Below are positions 42,547 through 52,208 of a stretch of DNA of 64,000 nucleotides, in pieces. Below the pieces are notes generated by a model, which was given only the letters and a program-made list of their open reading frames with translations, was not told where the DNA came from and ran no database searches. The translations under genes were made by a program, and so were the position numbers. Origin of the DNA: CAXBNB01 sp040151475 (GTDB lineage: Bacteria; Bacteroidota; Bacteroidia; Cytophagales; Cyclobacteriaceae); the NCBI RefSeq assembly GCF_040151475.1, contig NZ_JBDKWG010000150.1, positions 62,001-126,000 on the forward strand, in the 5' to 3' direction. Each line of letters starts with the position of its first letter. Position 1 is the first letter of the stretch.

Positions 42547-43551
42547 TTATCCACCAATGCTGGACATTGATTCGTTTATGGTTAGAATTTTTCTTGTTTT
42601 TTCAGCTTCAAACCCATCTCTGGCTCTTTTGCCTACCACAGTTCTAAGTTGGTTTTTAATAACCTGATCGGAATCTCCGTTTCTAAGGCTTTTTTTCAAA
42701 TCTAAAACCCCATCGTCATACAGACAGGTTTTGATGGTACCCTGAGAAGTGATTCTGAGCCTGTTGCAGGTATTGCAAAAAGTACGGGAGTAAGCGGGTA
42801 TAATACCAAAATTCCCCTTAAAACCATCTATATGGTACCTCAGCGATGTAGAGTTAGAATCGTGAGCGATGCTGTTGGTTTCAGGGTAAACATTTTGTAT
42901 AGTTTGCAATATTCGTTTATGATTCCAGGTCAGGGCTACATGATGTAAAGCATCTCCATTAAAAGGCATTTCTTCTATAAACCTTACTTCAACCGGATGG
43001 TTTTTGCTCAGTTCCACCATAGGCACAATATCATCAATGTTTTGACCTTCCATCACTACCATATTTACTTTGGTAGGGATATTTCTTTCAAGCAATCCAT
43101 ACAAAGTTTTTTCTACATTGTGAAATTCGTCTCTTCTCGTGATTTGTTTGAATTTGACAGGGTCGAGTGTATCCATGCTTAGGTTAACCGACTTTATCCC
43201 AACACCCTGGAGGTCATTAAGGTACTTATGAGTAAAAACGCCATTGGTAGTGATATGGATGGAATCAATACCTGAAGTTTGATTGAGTTTGCTTAAAAAA
43301 GACATAACATCCCTGCGGATAAATGGTTCTCCACCTGTAAGTCTGATCTTATTTACTCCTAATTCAGCAACGATACGAGCCAGCCTTAGAAGTTCTTCAT
43401 AGGAGAGCAATTCCTTTTTAGGAAGGTAATTGATACCTTCCTCGGGCATACAATAGAAGCACCGGAGGTTACACCGATCTGTTATGGCTATTCTAAGGTA
43501 GTTTATTTTGCGACCCCAGTTGTCGATTAATATGTCCTCAGTTTTTACCAT
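42547..43551 (-). CDS. moaA: GTP 3',8-cyclase MoaA
   Basis: A radical SAM enzyme that starts molybdenum cofactor synthesis from GTP. The 334-residue product has the N-terminal 4Fe-4S motif with Cys27, Cys31 and Cys34 (DRCNLRCFYCMP), the GGEP motif, a second cluster region with cysteines in RTFCNTCNRLRI and TCLY, and the C-terminal Gly-Gly (MSSIGG) required for activity. Length is standard. No other moa, moe or molybdoenzyme gene is in the window; only a small companion gene lies upstream, 27 bases away on the same strand. Confidence 0.95.
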   Translation of the reverse strand: MVKTEDILIDNWGRKINYLRIAITDRCNLRCFYCMPEEGINYLPKKELLSYEELLRLARIVAELGVNKIRLTGGEPFIRRDVMSFLSKLNQTSGIDSIHITTNGVFTHKYLNDLQGVGIKSVNLSMDTLDPVKFKQITRRDEFHNVEKTLYGLLERNIPTKVNMVVMEGQNIDDIVPMVELSKNHPVEVRFIEEMPFNGDALHHVALTWNHKRILQTIQNVYPETNSIAHDSNSTSLRYHIDGFKGNFGIIPAYSRTFCNTCNRLRITSQGTIKTCLYDDGVLDLKKSLRNGDSDQVIKNQLRTVVGKRARDGFEAEKTRKILTINESMSSIGG

Positions 43552-43578
43552 TTACCAACAAATTTATGCAATTATCAG

Positions 43579-43941
43579 TTACTTCACTTCTGCAAGAGGG
43601 TTGGGGAAACTATTGGTATCATCTTCTCCCGGTCTTTTATGCAGACATTGAAAGTCTTTTTCGATGACAATTCGTAAAGAGCCTTGGTCTTTATTTTCAA
43701 AACCTACCAATTCAGTATTGATCCAGGTATCTCCCAGTGATTTTGAAATCATTACTTTCAAATGTCCGTTTTCAAATCCAGTACTAATATCTTCCTCACT
43801 GGAGTTGATTATTAGCGAATAGACGAAATCAGAGGTGTTAAATGATGTCTTTCCCGACACCCGTTTTTCTGATTTAAGTGTTTCTATTTCCAATTGTGAC
43901 AGCCTTAATCTTATTGAATTGTTTAATATGCGCAGTTTCAT
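43579..43941 (-). CDS. Small conserved protein upstream of moaA (DUF7009-like)
   Basis: A 120-residue soluble protein beginning MKLRILNNSIRLRLSQLEIE, with a short beta-rich core and a C-terminal VEKDFQCLHKRPGEDDTNSFPNP. The NSIRLRLS start and the EKDF-CL-R-ED-FPNP ending are a pattern I recall from a small uncharacterised Bacteroidota family found near molybdenum cofactor genes (DUF7009), though this is from memory. The ATG at 43941 is preferred to 43968 because the conserved motif starts there. The 27-base gap to moaA implies one transcript. The single Cys near His could bind metal; function unknown. Confidence 0.65.
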   Translation of the reverse strand: MKLRILNNSIRLRLSQLEIETLKSEKRVSGKTSFNTSDFVYSLIINSSEEDISTGFENGHLKVMISKSLGDTWINTELVGFENKDQGSLRIVIEKDFQCLHKRPGEDDTNSFPNPLAEVK

Positions 43942-43968
43942 GTTGTTTCTTTTTAAATTCTCTGACAA

Positions 43969-44281
43969 GTTTGTTTTAAGGGTTATTGTCTTGTCTCAAT
44001 TACCATATCTATTAACACCCATCAATTTTATTGTTTCAGGTTTTGATGGAAAATATCCAATGGTAGTACTTGTATAGAAAAATTAATATTTAATCCTTGG
44101 GCAAAGTTCATCACTTTATTTGACAAACAATCTAATTTATGTGAGTGTTTCTACTCGGGGCTTATTTTGTATTGGTTATAAAAAAACTGTAATACACTAC
44201 TGAAACGAAAAAAATATTGATCTGGAGTCTTTGGGTTGTTTTCTGACAAGTTTTTTTGTGACTTATAAAACATAACTCTAA
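43969..44281. other. Intergenic region, no gene seen
   Basis: A 313-base AT-rich gap upstream of the moaA unit and downstream of the large lipoprotein gene. No RNA gene, repeat or clear promoter pair was recognised. Confidence 0.45.
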
Positions 44282-46555
44282 TTATTCCACAGGAGCACTG
44301 ATCACTCCCATATAGCGGCCCATCCAGTAGGGTAGTAGCCAGGTGTCTCCGGCACTGATCAGAGCTTGTCCGTCACCATTTCTGTCCAGATCGTAGATAT
44401 TGCCGTTGTGTCGGTATAGAGGTGTTTCACCAAGAGGTAATAGCTCTTTGGTTGTTTGTCCACGGAAATTGTCCGAAATCAACTCTATGTCTTTGCGGTG
44501 CGAGTTTTGCATTTTCCATGTCCTTAAGTCCATAGGGTAGTTTTTTAAAAACCATACAGACTCATCCAGATCAAACTCTGTTGCTCCGGTGGTCATACCG
44601 TAAATCAAATTCCACAGTGCATTCTTTTCCGGCCTTTCTGCCTGCCAGTGGTCTTTTATGCTTTCCTTATATTGAGCTTGTAATTCGGGAGTAAATGCAA
44701 AAGGGTGAAGTCCCCAATAGGCCAAAAAGTACATTTCATCATCAGAGTGATTCCATTCATGTGACAAGGTTTTGCTCCACTCATCAGCATCCGAAGGACT
44801 GATAGTACTAATTGGACGTGTCAGGTTTTCCAGATAACCATGCTCTTCCATCAGTTGGTAGGCACTGGTTTTGTATTTTTCTTTCCCTGTAAATTTATAT
44901 GCTGCTTGCAAGAAGCTGATGATGTTGGATGAATTCAACCGCCTGTCCCCAACGTTGACAGGAAAACTGTTGACATAGTCAGGGTTCCACTTACCCCAAA
45001 GAGTGGGTTCTCCATCTACATCTATGATGTAGTAGTCGTTATCCACGATATAACCCATCAGATCATCCAGACACTTCAAAGCCCTGTTTCTCCAGTCTTT
45101 ATCATCAACTAGTTCCAGCATAGATATGAGTGCAAACATTTGTCCCACAGTTTGATCACTACTGGCTGTGGAGCGCCATGTCCAGTTGGGATGGTCACTT
45201 CCGGGCATCCAGATTAATGCAGGGCTTCCGGAAAGCAATTCCTTCTTTTCCCAGCCTTCTTTTTTTGTGTTGATCACTTTGTAGTCACGTTCAAAACTTC
45301 TGGCAAACAATCCATCTATGGGGGTAATATCATGAAGTCTTTCCATGGCTTCAAATGCCTCATAGGCATTTAATTTTGCCTCTTCTGATCCGGTAGCTTT
45401 GTACCTGAACAGTTGACTGGAAAGGTACATGGATGTCCATAGGTTGTCACTTGCCTGAGCACCCATTTTTGCAGAGGCATAGCTTTGTGAAAGGGCACTT
45501 ACACTACAGTTGAATCCATACCGGATGTTTTTTTCTCTTACCTGTTTTTCGTAGAACATCGCCTTGGCCTCCAGAGTCATTTTTTTAAAGTGAATTTGTC
45601 CCAACCCTTTTTTAGTAAGTACTAAAACGGTGTTTTCAGGGCCTTTTTCCAGTTCCACAACATGATTGTCTGGCAACCATCGTTCACCGGAGTAATAGCT
45701 GTATTTACCATCTTCATTCAGTTTGTATGCACCCCATGTAGAACCGAACCACAAAGCACCGTTGATTTCTTTTATACAAGTAATCTCAGGCCAGGGTACA
45801 TTTGAAATCAGTTTGTTTTCAGATAAAAACACATACCCATTGGAAGTGCCAATAACTACTTCAGTTCCATTTTTACCAATAGCAGCGCAAGAGATATTTC
45901 CTTTGTACAATTCTTTTATGGGTTGACCAGGAATCAACTCGGAGACAGTTTGAGTAGTAACCAGTAAAAAACGGCCTTTACTTTCCTGATAAATGATTTG
46001 TTTGACGTTGCTTAATAAGCCTGTCCATATTTTCTCGCCTGTTTTGTTAAGATATGTTAGCTTTTCACCATCAGAAACCAAAAAATGAAAATCTTTTCCT
46101 GCGGCAAAATATTTGGCGTTAGGTAATCCATGTGTTATCTGAATTTTGCCAGCCCAGGCATTGCTGAATACGTGCTTGTCATCGAGGTAAACTGTGTGGT
46201 TTTTATAAGTTTCTAAATCAGTGATTTTTTTAGGAATTAAGGGAGAATAGGAAACATCAGGTATCAATCCTCCCGAATAAAACAGGCTGCCGTTTTCAGG
46301 AACTAATAGTCCTTGGTTAGAAAGGATTTGAATATTTCCATTACGATTAGCTGAGACATCTTTTAGATTTATATTCTCTTGATTGTCAATAAGATAGTAT
46401 TTCACAACATAGTCCTGCATATAGGGTTTGTCCTGATAGACAGGTTGTCCAATAGCATTGGTAGTAAGTTCGGCAATTTGAGGAAGGTACTTTTTAGTTT
46501 CGCATCCTAATAAAGCAAATAGGATGAAGGCAATTAGATGATACTTGGTTGTCAT
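44282..46555 (-). CDS. Large lipoprotein: propeller-like N-half and alpha/alpha-barrel-like C-half, function unknown
   Basis: A 757-residue protein with a lipoprotein signal (FILFALLGC, lipobox Cys). The N-terminal half (about 30-330) has many short repeats with Gly, Trp and alternating strands (ISCAAIGKNGTEVVIGTSNGYVFLS, ITCIKEINGALWFGST), typical of a beta-propeller sensor. The C-terminal half (about 340-745) is helical with Trp- and Tyr-rich segments and looks like an alpha/alpha toroid, as in glycoside hydrolases or lyases (PNWTWRSTASSDQTVGQMFA; NPDYVNSFPVNVGDRRLNSSN; LSHEWNHSDDEMYFLAYWGLHPFAF). No family is certain. The ATG at 46555 gives the clean signal; 46579 is upstream. It is monocistronic, downstream of the ABC exporter. 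Confidence 0.75.
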   Translation of the reverse strand: MTTKYHLIAFILFALLGCETKKYLPQIAELTTNAIGQPVYQDKPYMQDYVVKYYLIDNQENINLKDVSANRNGNIQILSNQGLLVPENGSLFYSGGLIPDVSYSPLIPKKITDLETYKNHTVYLDDKHVFSNAWAGKIQITHGLPNAKYFAAGKDFHFLVSDGEKLTYLNKTGEKIWTGLLSNVKQIIYQESKGRFLLVTTQTVSELIPGQPIKELYKGNISCAAIGKNGTEVVIGTSNGYVFLSENKLISNVPWPEITCIKEINGALWFGSTWGAYKLNEDGKYSYYSGERWLPDNHVVELEKGPENTVLVLTKKGLGQIHFKKMTLEAKAMFYEKQVREKNIRYGFNCSVSALSQSYASAKMGAQASDNLWTSMYLSSQLFRYKATGSEEAKLNAYEAFEAMERLHDITPIDGLFARSFERDYKVINTKKEGWEKKELLSGSPALIWMPGSDHPNWTWRSTASSDQTVGQMFALISMLELVDDKDWRNRALKCLDDLMGYIVDNDYYIIDVDGEPTLWGKWNPDYVNSFPVNVGDRRLNSSNIISFLQAAYKFTGKEKYKTSAYQLMEEHGYLENLTRPISTISPSDADEWSKTLSHEWNHSDDEMYFLAYWGLHPFAFTPELQAQYKESIKDHWQAERPEKNALWNLIYGMTTGATEFDLDESVWFLKNYPMDLRTWKMQNSHRKDIELISDNFRGQTTKELLPLGETPLYRHNGNIYDLDRNGDGQALISAGDTWLLPYWMGRYMGVISAPVE

Positions 46556-46713
46556 TTTTTTAGAATTAGGTTCAAACAATTATGATACATAGTTGTACCA
46601 GTTGGTAATTAATGAAAGTAGAGATTTGTATTGTTTGACAAAAGTTGATACACTTAATATTTGACCCACCTGGCAATGATTATGCCGTATGTATGACTAC
46701 CTATCAAGTAGGC

Positions 46714-48450
46714 TTATATCCTTGCCTGATAGGTATATAAATCATAATATCTCCCTTGTTTTGCTATGAGTTCATCGTGATTTCCCTGCTCATCAATTTT
46801 TCCTCCTTCAATTACTAAAATCTGATCTGCTTGCTTTATAGTACTTAATCTATGAGCAATCACAAATGTGGTCCTGCCTTTCATGAGCATTTTTAGACTT
46901 TCCTGAATAAATGATTCACTTTCCGTATCGAGGTTTGATGTTGCTTCATCCAGAATCAATATTCTTGGATTGGCAAGAATAGCCCGCGCTATTGCCAGCC
47001 TTTGCCTTTGCCCTCCGGATAATTTCACACCTCTTTCACCAATCACAGTGTCCAGTCCATCTTCGAACCGATCTGTGAATTCCTGTACATGGGCAGCTTT
47101 TACGGCATTTTGGAGTTCTTCTTCAGTAGCATCAGGCCGGGGAAACAATATGTTGTTTTTTATAGTGCCTTCAAATAAGAAATCATCCTGAAGTACCACT
47201 CCCAATTGGCTTCTGTAAGATTGCAGACTGACTTTGGACAGATCGTTTTCATCAATGGTAATTTTACCACTTATTGGGTTTAAAAATGAAGCGGCAAGTC
47301 CGGCTATGGTTGACTTACCCGATCCGGATGTTCCTACCAGTGCAGTAACAGAGCCCGCTGGTGCTGTAAAACTGATATTGTTGATGACTTCTTTGTTTTC
47401 TTCGTAAGCAAAGGATACATCTTGAAATTCTATATTTCCTTCAATGGTATCAAGCTTAATTGTTCTTTCGCTTTCGTCTTCTTCAAGGGGCATATTCATG
47501 ATTTCCTCTGTCCTGTCCAGGCCTGCAAATGCTTCCGTGAGCTGACTTCCAATGTTACTCATCTGCACTATAGGAGCGATCATAAAACCAAGGTACAGTG
47601 TAAAAGACAGAAACTCACCAAAAGTAAGTTGCCCATCAATAATCATGTAGCCTCCTATACCCATAATACCGGTAGTAGCCATACCAAGCAGAAAGGTAGC
47701 AGAACTGGTCACAATACTTGTAGAAATCAAACTTTTTTTCACATTTTTAAAAAGACGGTCAACACCATCTTCAAAGGTTTTAACTTCCTGTTGCTCTGCA
47801 TTGAAGCCTTTGATTACTCTAATCCCATTTAAGGTTTCAGTGAGCCGTCCGGTTACTTCAGCATTTATTTCACCTCTTTTTCTGAAAATTGGACGGATGT
47901 AACTGAAGGCCTTTAGAGAAATAACAGCGAAAATGGATACTGGCACGAGTACATATAGTGTCATCATTGGGCTTATTTTAATCAACAACACCAGAGATAC
48001 AATAGCAGTAAGGACTCCACCGAAAAGTTGAACCAAACCTGTTCCTACCAGATTTCTTACACCTTCTACATCGCTCATTATTCTTGAAACCAGTGCACCT
48101 GACTTGTTGTTGTCAAAGAAGCTGACAGGTAGTTTGATAATTTGTTTTTGTACTTTGGCCCTCAATTGAGCAATCAGTAATTGTGCCTCAACACTTAATA
48201 GCTGAGTAAGAAGAAATGAAGTGATGGCTTGTACTACAATAGCTCCGGATACCGCTATGAGTAATGTTTTGAGCATCTCTAAATCTCCTTTTGCGATTAC
48301 ATCATCCATCAGGTATTTGCTTGCACCTGGCAAAACCAAACTGGCGAGCCTACTGATGATGATTAATAGTAATCCAACGAACAATAGTTTTTTCCTTGGC
48401 CACATTATGGTCTTAAACACATGACCTATAGTTACTTTACCTTTGCCCAT
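46714..48450 (-). CDS. ABC exporter, MsbA/multidrug type
   Basis: A 578-residue half-transporter with an N-terminal six-helix domain (about 20-310) and a C-terminal ATPase: Walker A GTSGSGKST, signature LSGGQRQRLAIAR, Walker B ILILDEATSNLD, and H-loop AHRLSTI. It would work as a homodimer moving lipids, drugs or peptides outward. The layout matches MsbA-like flippases of Bacteroidota, though substrate cannot be read from sequence. It is upstream of the large lipoprotein gene on the same strand with a 158-base gap, so co-transcription is uncertain. Confidence 0.92.
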   Translation of the reverse strand: MGKGKVTIGHVFKTIMWPRKKLLFVGLLLIIISRLASLVLPGASKYLMDDVIAKGDLEMLKTLLIAVSGAIVVQAITSFLLTQLLSVEAQLLIAQLRAKVQKQIIKLPVSFFDNNKSGALVSRIMSDVEGVRNLVGTGLVQLFGGVLTAIVSLVLLIKISPMMTLYVLVPVSIFAVISLKAFSYIRPIFRKRGEINAEVTGRLTETLNGIRVIKGFNAEQQEVKTFEDGVDRLFKNVKKSLISTSIVTSSATFLLGMATTGIMGIGGYMIIDGQLTFGEFLSFTLYLGFMIAPIVQMSNIGSQLTEAFAGLDRTEEIMNMPLEEDESERTIKLDTIEGNIEFQDVSFAYEENKEVINNISFTAPAGSVTALVGTSGSGKSTIAGLAASFLNPISGKITIDENDLSKVSLQSYRSQLGVVLQDDFLFEGTIKNNILFPRPDATEEELQNAVKAAHVQEFTDRFEDGLDTVIGERGVKLSGGQRQRLAIARAILANPRILILDEATSNLDTESESFIQESLKMLMKGRTTFVIAHRLSTIKQADQILVIEGGKIDEQGNHDELIAKQGRYYDLYTYQARI

Positions 48451-48616
48451 TTTATTCTTATTATTTATAATTACTGAATTTCAAAATTAGTGTGTTTGAT
48501 CAATATGGTTTATTCATTGGAATATTATTTTTTAAATTGGAAATCTTTCTATAATATTAACCAGCGTATTGAAATATATTTTTTTCAATTCTCCACTTTT
48601 TGATTTCTACCGGCTT

Positions 48617-48982
48617 ATGGATAAAATAAAATGTGTGGCTATAGATGATGACCCTCTATTCCTTGAGATAATAAAGTTTTTCTCTAAAAAATTGGATTAC
48701 ATTGACTTGATGGCCACTTATGAAAACCCAATAGATGGAGCAATTGGGATTGTGAAATTAAAACCAGATTTGTTGTTTTTGGATATTGAAATGCCTTATT
48801 TGGATGGTTTTGAAACGGTTAGCACATTGGATGTTAAGCCTAAAATAATAGTTATTTCATCTCATGCAGAGTATGATTTGACCGATCTCAATTTTGAAGT
48901 GGCGAAATATGTAACTAAGCCTCTTAGTGGAATTGAACAATTTGATTCGATAGTGAAAGAAGTGATGAGTGTCTATAGTTAA
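48617..48982 (+). CDS. Single-domain response regulator
   Basis: A 121-residue receiver-only protein: acidic run AIDDDPLF, phospho-acceptor Asp in LLFLDIEMPYLDGF, switch Ser in IVISSHAEY, Lys in YVTKPL. This resembles the receiver half of LytTR-type regulators without the DNA-binding half. The ATG at 48617 is preferred over 48569, whose extra residues are Phe-rich and outside the fold. It is followed by a small gene and a TPR histidine kinase, which probably phosphorylates it. Confidence 0.88.
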   Translation: MDKIKCVAIDDDPLFLEIIKFFSKKLDYIDLMATYENPIDGAIGIVKLKPDLLFLDIEMPYLDGFETVSTLDVKPKIIVISSHAEYDLTDLNFEVAKYVTKPLSGIEQFDSIVKEVMSVYS

Positions 48983-49046
48983 ATACCGTTATAACCAAAT
49001 AAAATAGATTTTAACTTAATATTTTGTAATTAGTAAATAGAAAAAA

Positions 49047-49397
49047 ATGGGATTAGAAGTTATATTTCTCAGCCTGGAAGAAGGCACAACAAATTTGATT
49101 TTCACAGACAGTGAAGGGCATCATGGAAAGGACATTACCACAGATGTACAACCTGGTGATACTGTTAAGTGGAAAATTTATAAGGGGTCAGGAATAAGTG
49201 AAATTACCAGTATTTATGCACTGCCTGAAAATAAAGATATTTTTAGTAAGAATCCTGCACCGGATAAGCATGGTACAAGCTGGAGTGGGGTCATCAGTGA
49301 GACTGCTACAGGAGAAGAATCTTATGGGATTAAATACATTGTTGATGGTCAGGAATATGATGTAGATCCTATAATTAGGGTATTACCTCGAAATTAA
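49047..49397 (+). CDS. Small beta-rich protein between regulator and kinase
   Basis: A 116-residue protein without signal peptide or membrane helix. The sequence is beta-rich, and VQPGDTVKWKIYKGSGISEI recalls the VxPGDxVxW turn of cupredoxin-like or AidA-like sandwich folds, but no copper ligand set is seen. The ending SYGIKYIVDGQEYDVDPIIRVLP suggests an Ig-like strand pair. It lies 64 bases after the regulator and 5 bases before the TPR kinase, so it is likely part of that signalling unit. I do not recognise the family; the role is unknown. Confidence 0.65.
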   Translation: MGLEVIFLSLEEGTTNLIFTDSEGHHGKDITTDVQPGDTVKWKIYKGSGISEITSIYALPENKDIFSKNPAPDKHGTSWSGVISETATGEESYGIKYIVDGQEYDVDPIIRVLPRN

Positions 49398-49402
49398 AAT
49401 GA

Positions 49403-51328
49403 ATGAAATTCACCTTATTAAAAGCCTATTTGTTTATAGGCTTTTCTATTTATACAGTTTCTGCTCAAAATCAAAGAAAAGCTGACAGCCTTAGGGTGGT
49501 TTTGCAGGAAAATGATTTTAAGGATTCACTTAAATATGAATTGTATATTGACCTGTCTATATATAGTGCCAACCCGGATGATATTATAGAGGCGGCCACC
49601 AAAGCCAGACAATTGGCAATTAAAAACAAAAAAGAAAAGTGGAAAGCTATTTCCGATTTGACCCTTGGAGATGGTTATCGATTTAAAGGAGATTTAGTAA
49701 AAGCGATTGAATATTATATGGAATGTGCTTCCTATACTCTGGATACTAAGGAAGATGGGATTAGGGCAAATGCTTATAATAATATAGGGAACCTATATAT
49801 GATTCAGAACAATTTCAAACATGCAATTAGTTACTTAAAAAAGGCTCAAACTATTTATCAAGATCGTAGAGATACAACAAAATTGGCATCAGCTTTATTG
49901 AATATTGGCGAGGCTTTCAGGCTTTACCATCATCTTGATTCGGCATCTATATATTTTCAAAAAACTATGGAATTGGTTAATGCTTCGGATTCAGACCTAT
50001 TATATGCCTACTGTCTGGGAAATATTGGATTAGTCAATGCTGAACTAGAAAAAAGTGATCTGGCAGAACAACAAATAAATGAAGCCATAGAGATTTTGGA
50101 AAAGCTTGGAGATTACTATCCTATCGCTGTTTATGAAATGGAATTGGCAGATATATTTAAAGCGAAAGGTGAGCTTTACAAAGCGCAGGAATTTTTAATG
50201 AGTAGCTATAGAGTATCTAAAAAACAGGGGCTTAAAGAACAAATACGAGATGCGGGATTGAAGCTGTCAAAATATTTTCAGGAGGCAAAAGACTATGAAA
50301 AAGCATACTTCTATCAAAATGAGTATATAGCCTATAGAGATAGTATCAACAGCGAAGAGACCATTATGAAAATAGCAGATTTGCGTACTGAGTTTGAGGT
50401 GTCAAAGAAGCAAATAGAAGTAAATCTCCTTAACAAAGAAGCGCAAAAACAACGTGTTTTTTTAATTAGCCTTGCAGTGATATTGCTTTTGGTGATGATT
50501 CTTACCTATGTCCTGTTCAAGATATACAAGATAAAATTGAAAGCGAATAGAATACTTGCCAAACAAAAAGAGGAGATAGAAATTCAGCGCAATCAGTTAG
50601 ATGCATTGAATAGCACTAAGGATAAGTTTTTTTCTATTGTGTCTCATGATTTAAGAGGCCCGGTAAACAATTTTCAGGGGATTTCAGAAATCCTGAAGCA
50701 GATGGTACAGGAAAAGGAATTTGATACCGTTGAAGCTTTGACTGGTAAACTCGAAAAATCGGCAAGGCAACTTTCTATACTGTTGGACAATCTGCTTGGG
50801 TGGGCTCTCGGACAGCAGGGGCAATTTCCCTACAATCCTGAAAAACTGATAATATCCGATATATTTGATTCTACTTTGAAAATTCTGGAAAACATGGCTG
50901 TGGCCAAAAGACAGTCATTAACCTTTGTTATAAAGGAAAAGTGTTTTGCCTGGGCAGACAAAGACAGTGCATTGGCGATACTTAGGAATTTGATTGGAAA
51001 TGCAATAAAATTCACTCCTGAAGGTGGTAACATTTCCTTTAGTGCTGAAAAGTCACGAGATATGGTGTTGATAAAAGTAATTGATAGTGGACTAGGTATG
51101 TCCGGAGAAAAAATAGCTGGTATTTTTAATTTTGAAAGCAATAAAAGCAGCTGGGGTACAGATGGCGAAAAAGGGATGGGATTGGGACTGACATTGGTTC
51201 ATCAACTGGTAGAAATGAATCATGGAAAAATAGAAGTTGAAAGTAAAGAAGGAGAGGGGACTACTTTTTCTGTTTGGCTACCTCTATTTGTTGAGGATTC
51301 TCACTCTGTCTCTTTACAGTCAGAATAG
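49403..51328 (+). CDS. TPR-containing sensor histidine kinase
   Basis: A 641-residue kinase with a signal peptide (ending VSAQ near residue 21), a periplasmic array of about six TPR-like repeats (about 50-320; for example YNNIGNLYMIQNNFKHAISYLKKA), a membrane helix (about 350-372), a coiled linker, HisKA with His415 in SIVSHDLRGPVNN, and the ATPase (NLIGNAIKFT, DSGLGMS, GMGLGLTLV). Such TPR kinases are common in Bacteroidota and often act with receiver-only or LytTR partners. It is the last gene after the receiver and small protein. Its final 68 bases overlap the convergent EamA gene. Confidence 0.92.
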   Translation: MKFTLLKAYLFIGFSIYTVSAQNQRKADSLRVVLQENDFKDSLKYELYIDLSIYSANPDDIIEAATKARQLAIKNKKEKWKAISDLTLGDGYRFKGDLVKAIEYYMECASYTLDTKEDGIRANAYNNIGNLYMIQNNFKHAISYLKKAQTIYQDRRDTTKLASALLNIGEAFRLYHHLDSASIYFQKTMELVNASDSDLLYAYCLGNIGLVNAELEKSDLAEQQINEAIEILEKLGDYYPIAVYEMELADIFKAKGELYKAQEFLMSSYRVSKKQGLKEQIRDAGLKLSKYFQEAKDYEKAYFYQNEYIAYRDSINSEETIMKIADLRTEFEVSKKQIEVNLLNKEAQKQRVFLISLAVILLLVMILTYVLFKIYKIKLKANRILAKQKEEIEIQRNQLDALNSTKDKFFSIVSHDLRGPVNNFQGISEILKQMVQEKEFDTVEALTGKLEKSARQLSILLDNLLGWALGQQGQFPYNPEKLIISDIFDSTLKILENMAVAKRQSLTFVIKEKCFAWADKDSALAILRNLIGNAIKFTPEGGNISFSAEKSRDMVLIKVIDSGLGMSGEKIAGIFNFESNKSSWGTDGEKGMGLGLTLVHQLVEMNHGKIEVESKEGEGTTFSVWLPLFVEDSHSVSLQSE

Positions 51329-52208
51329 CTCCTGTGATTACTAACAATCCCCCTGCTATTCCTACTAAGCTGATAACTTCAGGATTAATAAATTGCACCT
51401 CTAAATATGCCAGAATGGACATGGTGATAATGGTAATGATTGGATTTAAGGTCACAATAATTGCCACTTTGTTCGCCTCAATATATCGGAATGATTCTGC
51501 CAGACAGCCGTAAGCCACTACTGTATTCACTCCGAGAAAAATTACTATGAGCCAGGTTTGCCAGTTGAGTTGAACAAATACTTCAAAATCTATGAAGGGA
51601 AGCAGCATCAGGCAGGGTGCTGCAAAAATGATCACATTCAGGCTTTGAGGATTGTATTTGACAACCATTGATTTTTGGAGAATAGCATAGCATGCCCACG
51701 AAACGGCTGAAAGAACTACATATAGGCTCCCTAGTTTGTAATTTCCCTGGTTTTCAGTGAGTAAGTTGTTTAACTGTTCATTGAAAAAAAGTACAAACCC
51801 ACAAATGGCAATAACAAATCCCAATATTTGAATTTTGGAAACTTTCTCCTTAAAAATCAGAATTCCGGCAAGTGCCAATAGGATTGGACCAGTTTGGATA
51901 AAAATTTGAGCGTTGCTGGCCGTGGTTTTGTCTATGCCAGTGATGAATCCGATATAATTAAAGCCCAATGCTATACCCGCTATTATTGCCAATTTTGGAG
52001 GTCTTTTTATCAGGTTTAGTTTTTTGCTGTCTTTGACGAATAATAGAATAACAAGAACTGTTAGCGCAATAACAAATCTGAACCATGATAATGTAATGGC
52101 ATCTATATGATTGAGGGCGACTTTTAAGAATATGGCCAAAAAGCCCCAGGAAACTGCGGTGGCACTGGCATATAGCAGGCCTTTGGTCAAATTACTTTTT
52201 GGAGTCAT
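51261..52208 (-). CDS. EamA/DMT-family transporter
   Basis: A 315-residue membrane protein with ten hydrophobic segments in two five-helix EamA repeats (about 5-135 and 155-290), typical of drug/metabolite transporters that move amino acids, nucleobases or other small metabolites out of the cell. The repeats are visible as WGFLAIFLKVALNHIDAITLSWFRF and the later WACYAILQKSMV...FIDF. The ATG at 52208 is preferred; an upstream start at 52229 adds seven polar residues. Its 3' end overlaps the TPR kinase gene by 68 bases on the other strand. It is monocistronic and the substrate is unknown. Confidence 0.9.
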   Translation of the reverse strand: MTPKSNLTKGLLYASATAVSWGFLAIFLKVALNHIDAITLSWFRFVIALTVLVILLFVKDSKKLNLIKRPPKLAIIAGIALGFNYIGFITGIDKTTASNAQIFIQTGPILLALAGILIFKEKVSKIQILGFVIAICGFVLFFNEQLNNLLTENQGNYKLGSLYVVLSAVSWACYAILQKSMVVKYNPQSLNVIIFAAPCLMLLPFIDFEVFVQLNWQTWLIVIFLGVNTVVAYGCLAESFRYIEANKVAIIVTLNPIITIITMSILAYLEVQFINPEVISLVGIAGGLLVITGAILTVKRQSENPQQIEVAKQKK

